Part shown: positions 47,277 through 55,204 of the stretch, in pieces
Layout: every line of letters begins with the position of its first letter
How positions within the stretch are numbered: the stretch's first letter is position 1
Notes under the pieces: model-generated
Databases searched by the model: none
What the model was told of the DNA's origin: nothing
The model's input: the letters and a program-made list of their open reading frames with translations, nothing else
Position numbers and translations under genes: made by a program
NCBI RefSeq assembly: GCF_014199595.1
Contig: NZ_JACHNX010000002.1
Span: 1-64,000, forward strand
Length of the DNA: 64,000 bases
Direction: 5' to 3'
Source of the DNA: Sphingomonas yabuuchiae
GTDB taxonomy: Bacteria > Pseudomonadota > Alphaproteobacteria > Sphingomonadales > Sphingomonadaceae

Positions 47277-49481
47277 GTGACACGCCGTATCCCGGACCTG
47301 GCGGCGCGCGCGCTGTTCGTGGCGACGATCCTGACCGGATCGTTCCTGCTGTTCCTGGTCCAGCCGCTGGTCGCGCGCATGGCGCTGCCCCGGCTGGGTG
47401 GCGCTCCCGCCGTCTGGAACTCGGCGATGTTCGTCTATCAGGCGCTGCTGCTGGGCGGCTATGCCTATGCCCATGCGCTGGGGCGGTGGCGGCCGAAGGT
47501 GCAGGCGGGGGTGCATATCCTGGTACTGGCGGCGGCGGCCCTTTGGTTGCCGATCGGGTTGATGACGGTGGACCTGCCCCCCGATGCCGAACCGGCGCTG
47601 TGGGTGCCATGGCTGCTCGGCCTGTCCATCGGGCCGCTCTTCTTCGCGGTGTCGGCGCAGGCCCCGCTGATCCAGCGCTGGTTCGCGCTCGCCCAGCCGG
47701 GGCGTAATCCGTACGCGCTCTATGCGGCGTCAAACCTGGGCAGCTTTGCCGGGCTGATCGCCTATCCGCTGCTGGTCGAACCGGCGATGACGCTTCATGG
47801 CCAGAGCCTGTTGTGGAGCCTGGGCTACGGCCTGCTCGCGCTGCTGGTCGTGGCATGCGCGACGCGGCTCCCGGCGTCGCGCGACCCGGCGGCCGACCCC
47901 GCACCGACCTCGGCCGTGCCGGGATGGCGGCGGATCGGGTACTGGGTCGCCTTGGCGGCGGTGCCCTCGGGGCTGGTGCTGGCGACCTCGACCTATATCA
48001 CCACCGATATCGTGGCGATGCCGCTGCTCTGGGTGTTGCCGCTGGGGCTGTATCTGGCGAGCTTCATCATCGCCTTCGCCACCCGGCGGGGCGCGGCGGA
48101 CACGCTGACTCGGATCGCGCCGGTGACGCTGCTGCTGTTCGGCGGGGTGATCATGGGCGGCTATCCGGAGCGGCCCTATTCCAATGTCGTCGTCGCGCTG
48201 CTGCTGCTGTTCATGGTGTCGGTCGCGCTGCACACCGCCATGTACCGCGCGCGGCCTGCGGTCGACCGGCTGACCGGCTTCTATCTGTGGATGGCCGTCG
48301 GCGGCGCGCTGGGCGGGGTGTTCGCGGGCATCCTGGCGCCGGTGCTGTTCGACTGGACGTACGAGTATCCGCTGCTGATCCTGGCGGCGGGGATGCTGAT
48401 CCCACAGCAGTTCATCCTGCCGGTAATCCGCGACCTGTGGTGGCGACATCCCCGCGCGATGCTGGTCGCGCTGGCGGTGGTGATCGGTCTGGTTCTTGAG
48501 CTGCGACTCGTCGGCCCCGCGGCGTGGTTCGGCGAGGAGCGGCAAGGAACGGTGTTCTTGGTCATCGCCGCGCTGGGGTTCCTGACCATCGGCGCACGCA
48601 CCGGCTTCGTGCTGCTGCTCGGAGGAGCGCTCGTGCTGTTCGGCGGCTATCGCGCATTGTCGCTGTCGATGGAGCGCGATGCGCGGATGCGCAGCTATTT
48701 CGGCGTCTATACCGTGCGCGACGGAGCAGGCTATCGCGAGCTGGACCATGGCTCGACGGTCCACGGCATCCAGCTTCGCGGTTCGGCGGCGCGCGAGCGG
48801 ACGCCGACCACCTATTACGCCCCCTATTCGGGCGTCGGCCGGGCGATGCGCGCCGCACCGATGCTGTACGGACCGGCGGCGCGGATCGGCGTGGTCGGAT
48901 TGGGGACGGGGACGCTCGCCTGTTATGCGCAGCCGGGCCAGCGCTGGCGCTTCTACGAGATCGATCCGGTCATCGTCCGCATCGCGCGCGATACCGGCCA
49001 GTTCAGCTATTTGCGCCGGTGCCAGCCCGATCCCGTCATCCGCATCGGCGACGCGCGCATCCGCCTGGCCGCCGAGGCACCGGACAGCCTGGACCTGCTG
49101 GCGCTCGATGCCTTTTCGTCGGACGCGGTTCCGGCGCATCTGCTGACGCGTGAGGCGTTCGGGACCTATGCCCGCGTCCTGTCCCCGCGCGGGCTGCTGC
49201 TCGTCCATATCTCGAACCGCTTCGTCGATCTGGAGCCGCTGGTCGCCGCCGCCGCGCGGGAAGGGGGCTGGGCGATTTCTCGGATGAGCTATGTGCCGAC
49301 CGATCTGGATCGCGAGGCGCAGGCCACCGCCTCGGTCTGGCTGGCGCTGTCGCGGGACGCGCGCGTGCTAAAGACGCTGGAGGCGCGAGGGGGAGACTGG
49401 ACCCCGGCGGTGGCGCCGCCGGGTCTCGCCGCCTGGACCGACGATTATTCCAGCGTCCTGCCCTTTATCCGCGAGTTCTAG
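47277..49481 (+). CDS. Polytopic membrane protein fused to a spermidine synthase-like domain
   Basis: The 734-residue protein has about 12 hydrophobic helices in its first 480 residues, beginning LFVATILTGSFLLFLVQPLVARMALPRLGGAPAVWN, the MFS-like N-terminus of a known bacterial fusion family. The soluble C-terminal domain has a SAM-type motif GVVGLGTGTLACYA, then FYEIDPVIVRIARDT and DLLALDAFSSDAVPAHLLT, which resemble spermidine synthase. The canonical polyamine residues are only partly kept, so the reaction is unknown. The GTG start at 47277, 11 bp after hemB, is chosen because similarity begins there. Confidence 0.85.
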   Translation: MTRRIPDLAARALFVATILTGSFLLFLVQPLVARMALPRLGGAPAVWNSAMFVYQALLLGGYAYAHALGRWRPKVQAGVHILVLAAAALWLPIGLMTVDLPPDAEPALWVPWLLGLSIGPLFFAVSAQAPLIQRWFALAQPGRNPYALYAASNLGSFAGLIAYPLLVEPAMTLHGQSLLWSLGYGLLALLVVACATRLPASRDPAADPAPTSAVPGWRRIGYWVALAAVPSGLVLATSTYITTDIVAMPLLWVLPLGLYLASFIIAFATRRGAADTLTRIAPVTLLLFGGVIMGGYPERPYSNVVVALLLLFMVSVALHTAMYRARPAVDRLTGFYLWMAVGGALGGVFAGILAPVLFDWTYEYPLLILAAGMLIPQQFILPVIRDLWWRHPRAMLVALAVVIGLVLELRLVGPAAWFGEERQGTVFLVIAALGFLTIGARTGFVLLLGGALVLFGGYRALSLSMERDARMRSYFGVYTVRDGAGYRELDHGSTVHGIQLRGSAARERTPTTYYAPYSGVGRAMRAAPMLYGPAARIGVVGLGTGTLACYAQPGQRWRFYEIDPVIVRIARDTGQFSYLRRCQPDPVIRIGDARIRLAAEAPDSLDLLALDAFSSDAVPAHLLTREAFGTYARVLSPRGLLLVHISNRFVDLEPLVAAAAREGGWAISRMSYVPTDLDREAQATASVWLALSRDARVLKTLEARGGDWTPAVAPPGLAAWTDDYSSVLPFIREF

Positions 49482-49496
49482 AGCAGGATGACGTCA

Positions 49497-49620
49497 AATT
49501 GATCCACCCCTCCCCTTCAGGGAAGGGGCCGGGGGTGGGGCGCTTCCACAAACGCCGCGCCTGCGGTGATGCCCCACCCCAACCCCTCCCCTGAAGGGGA
49601 GGGGCTCGACCTGAGTCGAC
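49497..49620. repeat. Palindromic repeat, family D copy
   Basis: CCCCTCCCCTTCAGGGAAGGGG and AACCCCTCCCCTGAAGGGGAGG are two hairpins separated by GGGGCGCTTCCACAAACGCCGCGCC. The middle part is the inverse of 35260-35290. It lies between the membrane-fusion gene and the convergent lipoprotein gene. Confidence 0.8.
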
Positions 49621-49643
49621 CCTATGTAATCTCGATCCAAACG

Positions 49644-50186
49644 TCAGGCGGCGGGGAGGCTGTCGCTGATCGCCTTGATCTGCGCCGCCTGCCGCGTGAC
49701 CGCCGCCGACGCCTGGTCGCGCAGGCTCGTCAGTGTGGGATAATCCGGCTCCAGCGCGGCGGCCCGCTGGATCGCGCGGTCGTCGATCTCGGTCAGCAGC
49801 GAGGAGGTGCGCGCGCGGATTTCGTCCAGGGTCGCCAGCTCGGTCTGCGCGGTCAGCCACGCCTCGCTACCCACCGCCGCGCCGCGCGCCTTGGCGGCAT
49901 CGGTGCGGGCCTGGTCATGCGCCTTGGTGAATTCCTGTTCGACGGCGGTCAGGCGGCGGGTCATCTCCGCGATCTGTGTATCAAGCGCCGGATCGGGCCG
50001 CAGCACGACCGGCTTGGCGGCGGGTTCGGCAAAGCCCTGTTTCTCGACCGGCCGGACCGCCAGCGACGGGTAAGGTGTCGTGTCATGGTCCCGCGCACAC
50101 CCGGCCAGGGTCAGGCCGATGATAAGGATACAGGGGGCCAAGCGAGCGGCGGGCCGGGCGAACGGGGCGGGGCGATAGGGCGTCAT
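49644..50186 (-). CDS. Lipoprotein with a coiled-coil region
   Basis: The 180-residue protein begins MTPYRPAPFARPAARLAPC, then a hydrophobic segment and the lipobox LTLAGC at about residues 26-31, so it should be lipidated at that Cys. The remainder is helical and heptad-like (QIAEMTRRLTAVEQEFTKAH...). AGGAAGA precedes the ATG at 50186. It may be an envelope structural protein; the family is not recognised. It is exported as a substrate of the Lol system encoded in this window. Confidence 0.75.
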   Translation of the reverse strand: MTPYRPAPFARPAARLAPCILIIGLTLAGCARDHDTTPYPSLAVRPVEKQGFAEPAAKPVVLRPDPALDTQIAEMTRRLTAVEQEFTKAHDQARTDAAKARGAAVGSEAWLTAQTELATLDEIRARTSSLLTEIDDRAIQRAAALEPDYPTLTSLRDQASAAVTRQAAQIKAISDSLPAA

Positions 50187-50327
50187 CGCGATCTTCCTAA
50201 CCGCAACAGGGGACCTGACCAAATGCCGCAAAGCACCGTGAAGGTCCGCCCTCAGAAAAAATGTGGATAACCTTTGCAAAGGGGTTGCCAAGGTTCCGAA
50301 GCGCTTCTATCAGCCCACCTCCACAGC

Positions 50328-50404
50328 GCGCCCGTAGCTCAGCTGGATAGAGCATCAGACTACGAATCTGAGGGTCGGACGTTCGAATCGTTCCGGGCGC
50401 GCCA
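50328..50404 (+). tRNA. tRNA-Arg (anticodon ACG), copy 1
   Basis: The 77-nt gene has acceptor arms GCGCCCG / CGGGCGC, a D-arm with AGCTCAGCTGGATAGAGC, anticodon loop CTACGAA with ACG at 50362-50364, and T-loop GTTCGAATC. CCA is encoded. A34 would be edited to inosine by TadA to read CGU, CGC and CGA. Confidence 0.97.
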
Positions 50405-50440
50405 GTGGATCAAAATCAGGTCTCGACAGAGACCCCATGC

Positions 50441-50517
50441 GCGCCCGTAGCTCAGCTGGATAGAGCATCAGACTACGAATCTGAGGGTCGGACGTTCGAA
50501 TCGTTCCGGGCGCGCCA
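50441..50517 (+). tRNA. tRNA-Arg (anticodon ACG), copy 2
   Basis: This is identical over 77 nt to the copy at 50328-50404, including CCA, and is separated from it by 36 bp of unrelated sequence. It is a tandem duplication. Confidence 0.97.
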
Positions 50518-50580
50518 TTTCTTCAACATCATCGGCACCACGGGCTTCGGCCCCGACCATGGCCGGGGCATGTCCCGTCG

Positions 50581-51597
50581 TCAGCGCCAGCCGAGCGCAG
50601 GTGCGATGTGGCGCAGGATGTTCTCGATCACATGCGCGTTGTAATCGACGCCCAGCTGGTTGGGCACGGTCAGCAGCAGCGTGTCGGCCTCCGCAATCGC
50701 TTCATCGGCGCGTAGCTGTTCGATCAGCTGCTCGGGCTCGGCGGCATAGGAGCGGCCGAAGACCGCGCGCATATTGTCGATGATGCCGACCTGATCCTGA
50801 CTGTCGTCGCGACCGAAATAGGCGCGGTCCTGATCGGTGGTCAGCGCGAAGATCGAGCGTGAGACGGACACGCGCGGCGCACGGTCATGCCCTGCCGCTG
50901 TCCACGCTTCGCGATAGGCGCGAATCTGCTTAGCCTGCTGGACATGGAAGGGCTCGCCGCTTTCATCGGCCTTCAGGGTCGAGCTTTGCAGGTTCATGCC
51001 CTGCTGGGCGGCCCAGACCGCTGTGGCGTCGGAGGCGGAGCCCCACCAGATGCGGTCGCGTAGCCCCGCCGAATGGGGCTCCAATCGGAGCAGGCCCGGC
51101 GGGTTGGGGAACATCGGGCGGGGATTGGGCTTGGCGAAGCCCTGGCCCTTCAGCAGGTGCAGGAACACTTCGGCATGGCGGCGACCCATATCGGCATCCG
51201 TCTCGCCCTGTGCGGGCCCATAGCCGAAATGCCGCCAGCCATCGATCACCTGTTCGGGCGAGCCCCGGCTGATGCCGAGTTGCAGGCGCCCGCCGCTGAT
51301 CAGGTCGGCCGATCCGGCATCCTCGACCATATAGAACGGGTTTTCGTAGCGCATGTCGATCACGCCGGTCCCGATCTCGATCCGGCTGGTCCGCGCTCCG
51401 ACGGCGGCGAGCAGCGGGAAGGGCGAGGCAAGCTGCTGCGCGAAGTGATGGACCCGGTAATAGGCCCCGTCTGCGCCCAACTCCTCGGCGGCGACGGCAA
51501 GGTCGATCGACTGTAGCAGCACGTCCTGCGCCGAGCGCGTGGCGGACTGGGGCGAGGGCGACCAATGGCCGAACGAGAGGAAACCGATCTTTTTCAT
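50581..51597 (-). CDS. LLM-class (luciferase-like) flavin-dependent monooxygenase
   Basis: The 338-residue protein of the bacterial luciferase fold begins MKKIGFLSFGHWSP. ELGADGAYYRVHHFAQQLASPFPLLAAVGART is the flavin/substrate loop, then IEIGTGVIDMRYENPFYMVEDAGSADLISGGRLQLGISRG. It uses FMNH2 and O2 to oxidise an unknown substrate. The ATG at 51597 fits the family start; the frame reaches 51666 without similarity. It ends next to the tRNA-Arg pair. Confidence 0.9.
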   Translation of the reverse strand: MKKIGFLSFGHWSPSPQSATRSAQDVLLQSIDLAVAAEELGADGAYYRVHHFAQQLASPFPLLAAVGARTSRIEIGTGVIDMRYENPFYMVEDAGSADLISGGRLQLGISRGSPEQVIDGWRHFGYGPAQGETDADMGRRHAEVFLHLLKGQGFAKPNPRPMFPNPPGLLRLEPHSAGLRDRIWWGSASDATAVWAAQQGMNLQSSTLKADESGEPFHVQQAKQIRAYREAWTAAGHDRAPRVSVSRSIFALTTDQDRAYFGRDDSQDQVGIIDNMRAVFGRSYAAEPEQLIEQLRADEAIAEADTLLLTVPNQLGVDYNAHVIENILRHIAPALGWR

Positions 51598-51669
51598 GTG
51601 CTCAAGATAGGGCGAATGCGCGATCGGTCCACCGACGTGGTGGAAACGATCGCTTTCCGAAATCACCGG

Positions 51670-52368
51670 TCAGTGCGTGCGCCAGTGGCCCGCAATCGCC
51701 TTTTTTTCGCCCGCCGCGTCCAAAGGCATGTCGGCCATCATGTCCTGCGCCGCCGCCATCAGTTCGGCATCCGACGATCCCGCCTGGGCATAGCCGCTGC
51801 CTGTACCGGGCGTGCTGCCCGGCATGGTCCGGCGCAACGACCAGCCCTTCGGATCGCGACAGGCGATGCCGTCCGCCTCGGCCGACTGGAAGACGCGGCA
51901 AAAGCCGTTGTCCTCCGCGCGGAAACTGACCGCAATGCGCACCGGGCCCTTCACGCCGCTCGCCTGATCGTCGAGCGCCCTGGCGAGCGACCCGGCGGCA
52001 TAGAGGCCATGGTCGGTCGCCATGACCGGCCCTTCCTGTTGTACGCCACGCCCCACCAGCACCCCGACTACGAGGCAAGCGGCCATCGCCGCCGCCGATC
52101 GCCAGACAGCCGAAACGCGTGAGGGGCGGGGCTGGCGCTGGGGCATCTGCACGACGTTGCTGGTCAGCATCGCTGCTAGCCGGTCTGGTACGGGATCATC
52201 CACGATCGGGGCATAGGCCGCGCCCAGTTTTGCCTTCAGGCGGCGATGGCGTGCGAGGTCCTCGGCCAAAGCGGGATCGGCGGCGATGGCGCGCTCCACG
52301 CGCTTGGCGGTCAGCGGATCGAGCGCGTCGTCGGCATAGGCCATCAGCAATTCGGGTTCGATCGTCAT
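51670..52368 (-). CDS. Membrane anti-sigma factor
   Basis: The 232-residue protein has a cytoplasmic N-terminal segment (MTIEPELLMAYADDALDP...KRVERAIAADPALAEDLARHRRLKAKL), the usual anti-sigma start without the zinc HxxxCxxC motif. One transmembrane helix follows (AAAMAACLVVGVLVGRGV, about 91-108) and then a periplasmic domain of 120 residues with two Cys (RVFQ..., GIACRDP). It should hold the partner sigma factor at the membrane until a periplasmic signal arrives. It overlaps the sigma gene by 4 bp. Confidence 0.87.
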   Translation of the reverse strand: MTIEPELLMAYADDALDPLTAKRVERAIAADPALAEDLARHRRLKAKLGAAYAPIVDDPVPDRLAAMLTSNVVQMPQRQPRPSRVSAVWRSAAAMAACLVVGVLVGRGVQQEGPVMATDHGLYAAGSLARALDDQASGVKGPVRIAVSFRAEDNGFCRVFQSAEADGIACRDPKGWSLRRTMPGSTPGTGSGYAQAGSSDAELMAAAQDMMADMPLDAAGEKKAIAGHWRTH

Positions 52369-52850
52369 GCCGCTTCTCCCAGCCGCGCCATCAGCGCCTG
52401 TCGCCCACGCACCAAGCGCGAGGTCAGGGTGCCCATGGGAATGTCCAATATCTCGGCGGCTTCCTTATAGGCGAGCCCCTCCACCAGGACGAGCGCCACC
52501 GCCTCGCGCTGTTCGTCGGGCAGGGTACGCATGGCGGCATCCACCTCGTTCAGCGCGACCCGCGCCTCGGCATTGCCTGCACCACCGACGCCCAGCCCCG
52601 CCTCTTCGGCGACGAAGGTCTCCGCCGCGCGCGACCGGGCGCGGGCGGTGTCGATCCAGGCATTGCGCATGATCCGGTACATCCAACTATCCAATCGTGT
52701 CCCCGCCTGCCACGCGTTCCGCGCCATCAGCGCCTTTTCGATCGTGACCTGGCACAGATCGTCCGCATCCGCCCCGTCATGGGTGAGCGATCGCGCGAAC
52801 CGCCGCAGTCGCGGGAGCAGCGCCAACAACTCGGTCTCGAAAGCGGCCAA
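52365..52850 (-). CDS. ECF-type RNA polymerase sigma factor
   Basis: The 161-residue protein has region 2 (LLPRLRRFARSLTHDGADADDLCQVTIEKAL...RLDSWMYRIMRNAWIDTARARSR) and region 4 (TLPDEQREAVALVLVEGLAYKEAAEILDIPMGTLTSRLVRGRQAL), the usual two-domain ECF layout. The DDLCQ and IPMGTLTSRL segments give the -10 and -35 contacts. It is translated just before its anti-sigma factor. A subtilase gene is divergent 86 bp away and is a candidate regulon member or processing protease. Confidence 0.93.
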   Translation of the reverse strand: MAAFETELLALLPRLRRFARSLTHDGADADDLCQVTIEKALMARNAWQAGTRLDSWMYRIMRNAWIDTARARSRAAETFVAEEAGLGVGGAGNAEARVALNEVDAAMRTLPDEQREAVALVLVEGLAYKEAAEILDIPMGTLTSRLVRGRQALMARLGEAA

Positions 52851-52936
52851 ACCTATTTCCTTGTTGCAGGGATGAAACGGATGAGGTTCATCGTTTAATC
52901 CATGTCAGCATGAATTTTGACAATGGATGAACGGCG

Positions 52937-54217
52937 ATGAAGCGGACGACCCGCTATCTGGCAGTATCGATGGCGGCGGCGGGTCTGGCGCTGGGCGTGA
53001 CGGCGGGGCGGGCGCAATTGGTGCCCTCGCTGCCCGGAATGCCGTCGCTTCCCGGCGGTTTGCCCTCGGTCGGGCGAGGAATTTCATCGCTCGCCGACCC
53101 TGTCATCGACCGGGTGGACGCCGCGTCGCGCGCGACCGTGCGGCAGCTGGAGCAGGTCCGCCGGGCGACCTTCGCGCAACTGGTCCGCGATCACCCGGAC
53201 GCCATCGCGCTGGACCCGATGGGATTTCCGGCGCGCGCGGGCGAGGTGGTGGTCGATGCCCCCAGCGATGCGTTGTTGGCGACGGTCGGGCGACTGGGCT
53301 TTACGGTGATCGAGCGCGACGATGTGCTGGGCGTCGGCTTCGTCCGGCTGCGTGTGCCGCCGGGCCAGTCGTTGAAGGCCGCACTGGGCATTCTTCAGAA
53401 ACTGGGCGGAGAGGTGAGCGCCGATCAGCTTCACCTGCCGAGCGGAGCCGGTGCACCGGCCGCACTGACGGCGGTGCAAGGCGGCACCGGGCGCGGCACC
53501 ATGGTCGGCGTGATCGATGGCGGTGCCGAGGGCGCGGCGATGGCCAGGGGTTTCGCCACGGGCGCTCCGCGCGCCAACGACCATGGCACGGCGGTCGCCT
53601 CGCTGATCGCCGGGAGCAATGGCATCCGGGGGGCGCTGCCCGGTGCGCGGATCGCCTCGGCCGATGTCTATGGCAGCGATCCGGCGGGCGGCAATGCCAC
53701 CGCCATCGCCAAGGCGTTGGGCTGGCTGGTCGAACAGCGCGTGTCGGTGGCGACGATCAGCCTGGTCGGCCCCGCCAACCCGCTGCTTGCCCGTGTCGTC
53801 GCGGCGGCACAGAAGCGGGGCCTCATCATCGTGGCGGCGGTCGGCAATAATGGCCCGGCCGCGCCGCCCGCCTATCCGGCCTCCTATCTCGGCGTCATTG
53901 CCGTGACCGGCGTCGATGGGCGGGGACGGCCGCTGATCGAGGCGGGGCGGGCGAGCCATCTCGATTACGCCGCACCGGGCGCGGACATGCTGGCGGCCGG
54001 AGTCGGTGGTCGTCGCTTCAAGGTGCGGGGCACATCCTTTGCCGCCCCGCTGGTCGCGGGTCGCGTGGCCGCCGCCTATCCGTCGCTCGACCCCGGCCGT
54101 ATCCGTGCTGCACTGGCCGATGTCGACGCCGAAGCCAAAAAAAATGGCCGGAGAAATGAGGAAAAATTCCTCGGCCGTGGAATGGTTTGCGCCGATTGCC
54201 GGACGCAAGCACAGTAA
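52937..54217 (+). CDS. Exported S8 family (subtilisin-like) serine protease
   Basis: The 426-residue protein has a signal peptide (to GRAQ at 27), a Pro/Gly-rich segment (SLPGMPSLPGGLPSVG), a propeptide-like region (70-170), and a subtilase domain with Asp194 (GVIDGG), His216 (NDHGTAVASLIAG), oxyanion Asn near 304 (AVGNNGP) and Ser367 (GTSFAAPLVAG). It should act in the periplasm or outside. The C-terminal end GRGMVCADCRT has paired Cys. Eight A in a row at 54137-54144 precede that end. It is divergent from the ECF sigma operon. Confidence 0.9.
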   Translation: MKRTTRYLAVSMAAAGLALGVTAGRAQLVPSLPGMPSLPGGLPSVGRGISSLADPVIDRVDAASRATVRQLEQVRRATFAQLVRDHPDAIALDPMGFPARAGEVVVDAPSDALLATVGRLGFTVIERDDVLGVGFVRLRVPPGQSLKAALGILQKLGGEVSADQLHLPSGAGAPAALTAVQGGTGRGTMVGVIDGGAEGAAMARGFATGAPRANDHGTAVASLIAGSNGIRGALPGARIASADVYGSDPAGGNATAIAKALGWLVEQRVSVATISLVGPANPLLARVVAAAQKRGLIIVAAVGNNGPAAPPAYPASYLGVIAVTGVDGRGRPLIEAGRASHLDYAAPGADMLAAGVGGRRFKVRGTSFAAPLVAGRVAAAYPSLDPGRIRAALADVDAEAKKNGRRNEEKFLGRGMVCADCRTQAQ

Positions 54218-54284
54218 AAAGCGAATTTTTTTGGGATTAAATCGGAAGGCCCTCTCGTTGTCTCTTCAGAAGTTAAGGAGAACG

Positions 54285-55154
54285 ATGATGAAGACCCTTC
54301 TTTCCGGCACCGCGATCCTTGCTGCGGCGCTTGTCGCGATGCCCGTTTCGGCGCAGTTGCTTGGTGGCGGCGGCGGCCTGGTCGGTGGTGGTGGCCTGGG
54401 CGGTCAGCTGGGTGGTGTCACCGGCGGCCTGACCGGCGGGGCGAACGGTACGCTGAGCGGGGTTGGCCAGACCGGCCGCGCCGCAACCGACACGGCGACC
54501 CGGACGCGTGGCTCGGTGCGTGGCGACCGCAATGTCGATCTGCGCCGTGGCCGGGTGACGGCTTCGGGTGAAGCCGGCGGCGGTTCGACGCTGGACAGCG
54601 CGACGCGGGTCGGCAACCAGTCGGGCGGCGCCAACGGCTCGGCCTCGGGCACGGTCGGCGGCGGCGTGGATGCGCAGCTGGTCGGCACCGATGCGGTGCG
54701 CGATGCCGCAGGGCGCGGCGTGAACACGGTCGGCAATGTCGCCGGACGGGTGCGCGACACAGCCGGGGCGGTCGGCAACCGGGCGCGGGGCACCGTCTCC
54801 AACCTGACCAATCGTGCCGCCAATGCGGGTGCCAGCGTGGCAGGCTCGGCTTCGGGCGCCGCATCGGCGACGGGCGGCAACGGTTCGCTGGCTGGCAATC
54901 TGGCGCTGGCCGGTAGCGGTGCGGCGCAAGGCGGGGCCTTTCCGGTCAATACCGGCATGGTCGTCAACGATGCGCAGGGTCGGGCGATCGGCGCGGTCCA
55001 GTCGGTCCGCACCAACGCACGCGGCGCGGTGGAGCGGGTGCTGGTGAAGGTCGGTGACAAGGTCGCCAACCTGCCCGCCGCCAACTTCTCCGGCTCGGGC
55101 AATGTCCTGGTCTCGGCCATGGGCCAGGGCGATGTGAGCAGCGCCGCGAAGTAA
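54285..55154 (+). CDS. Gly/Ala/Thr-rich secreted protein with a PRC-barrel-like C-terminus
   Basis: The 289-residue protein begins MMKTLLSGTAILAAALVAMP with cleavage near VSAQ, preceded by AAGGAG. The mature part is low complexity, with runs such as LLGGGGGLVGGGGLGGQLGG and repeated TRTRGSVRGD, GRGVNTVGNVAGRVRDT and NRAANAGASVAGSASG. The last 60 residues form a compact unit (MVVNDAQGRAIGAVQSVRTN, ERVLVKVGDKVANLP) that resembles a PRC-barrel, from memory. It may be a surface or matrix protein. It follows the subtilase by 67 bp on the same strand. Function is unknown. Confidence 0.7.
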   Translation: MMKTLLSGTAILAAALVAMPVSAQLLGGGGGLVGGGGLGGQLGGVTGGLTGGANGTLSGVGQTGRAATDTATRTRGSVRGDRNVDLRRGRVTASGEAGGGSTLDSATRVGNQSGGANGSASGTVGGGVDAQLVGTDAVRDAAGRGVNTVGNVAGRVRDTAGAVGNRARGTVSNLTNRAANAGASVAGSASGAASATGGNGSLAGNLALAGSGAAQGGAFPVNTGMVVNDAQGRAIGAVQSVRTNARGAVERVLVKVGDKVANLPAANFSGSGNVLVSAMGQGDVSSAAK

Positions 55155-55165
55155 CCGGACTGAGG

Positions 55166-55197
55166 GATGCGCCCGGCCTGACATGGTCGGGCGCATC
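55166..55197. terminator. Bidirectional terminator hairpin between convergent genes
   Basis: The 10-bp perfect stem GATGCGCCCG / CGGGCGCATC with a 12-base loop lies 12 bp after the Gly-rich gene stop and 8 bp before the end of the convergent glycosidase gene. Confidence 0.75.
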
Positions 55198-55204
55198 TTC
55201 ACGT

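Noticed and set aside
50405-50644. Plus-strand frame of 79 codons across the second tRNA-Arg
   Set aside because: It reads straight through a tRNA gene and continues antisense to the monooxygenase gene.
52119-52898. Plus-strand frame of 259 codons opposite the sigma and anti-sigma genes
   Set aside because: Arg-rich shadow of two convincing minus-strand genes that overlap by ATGA.
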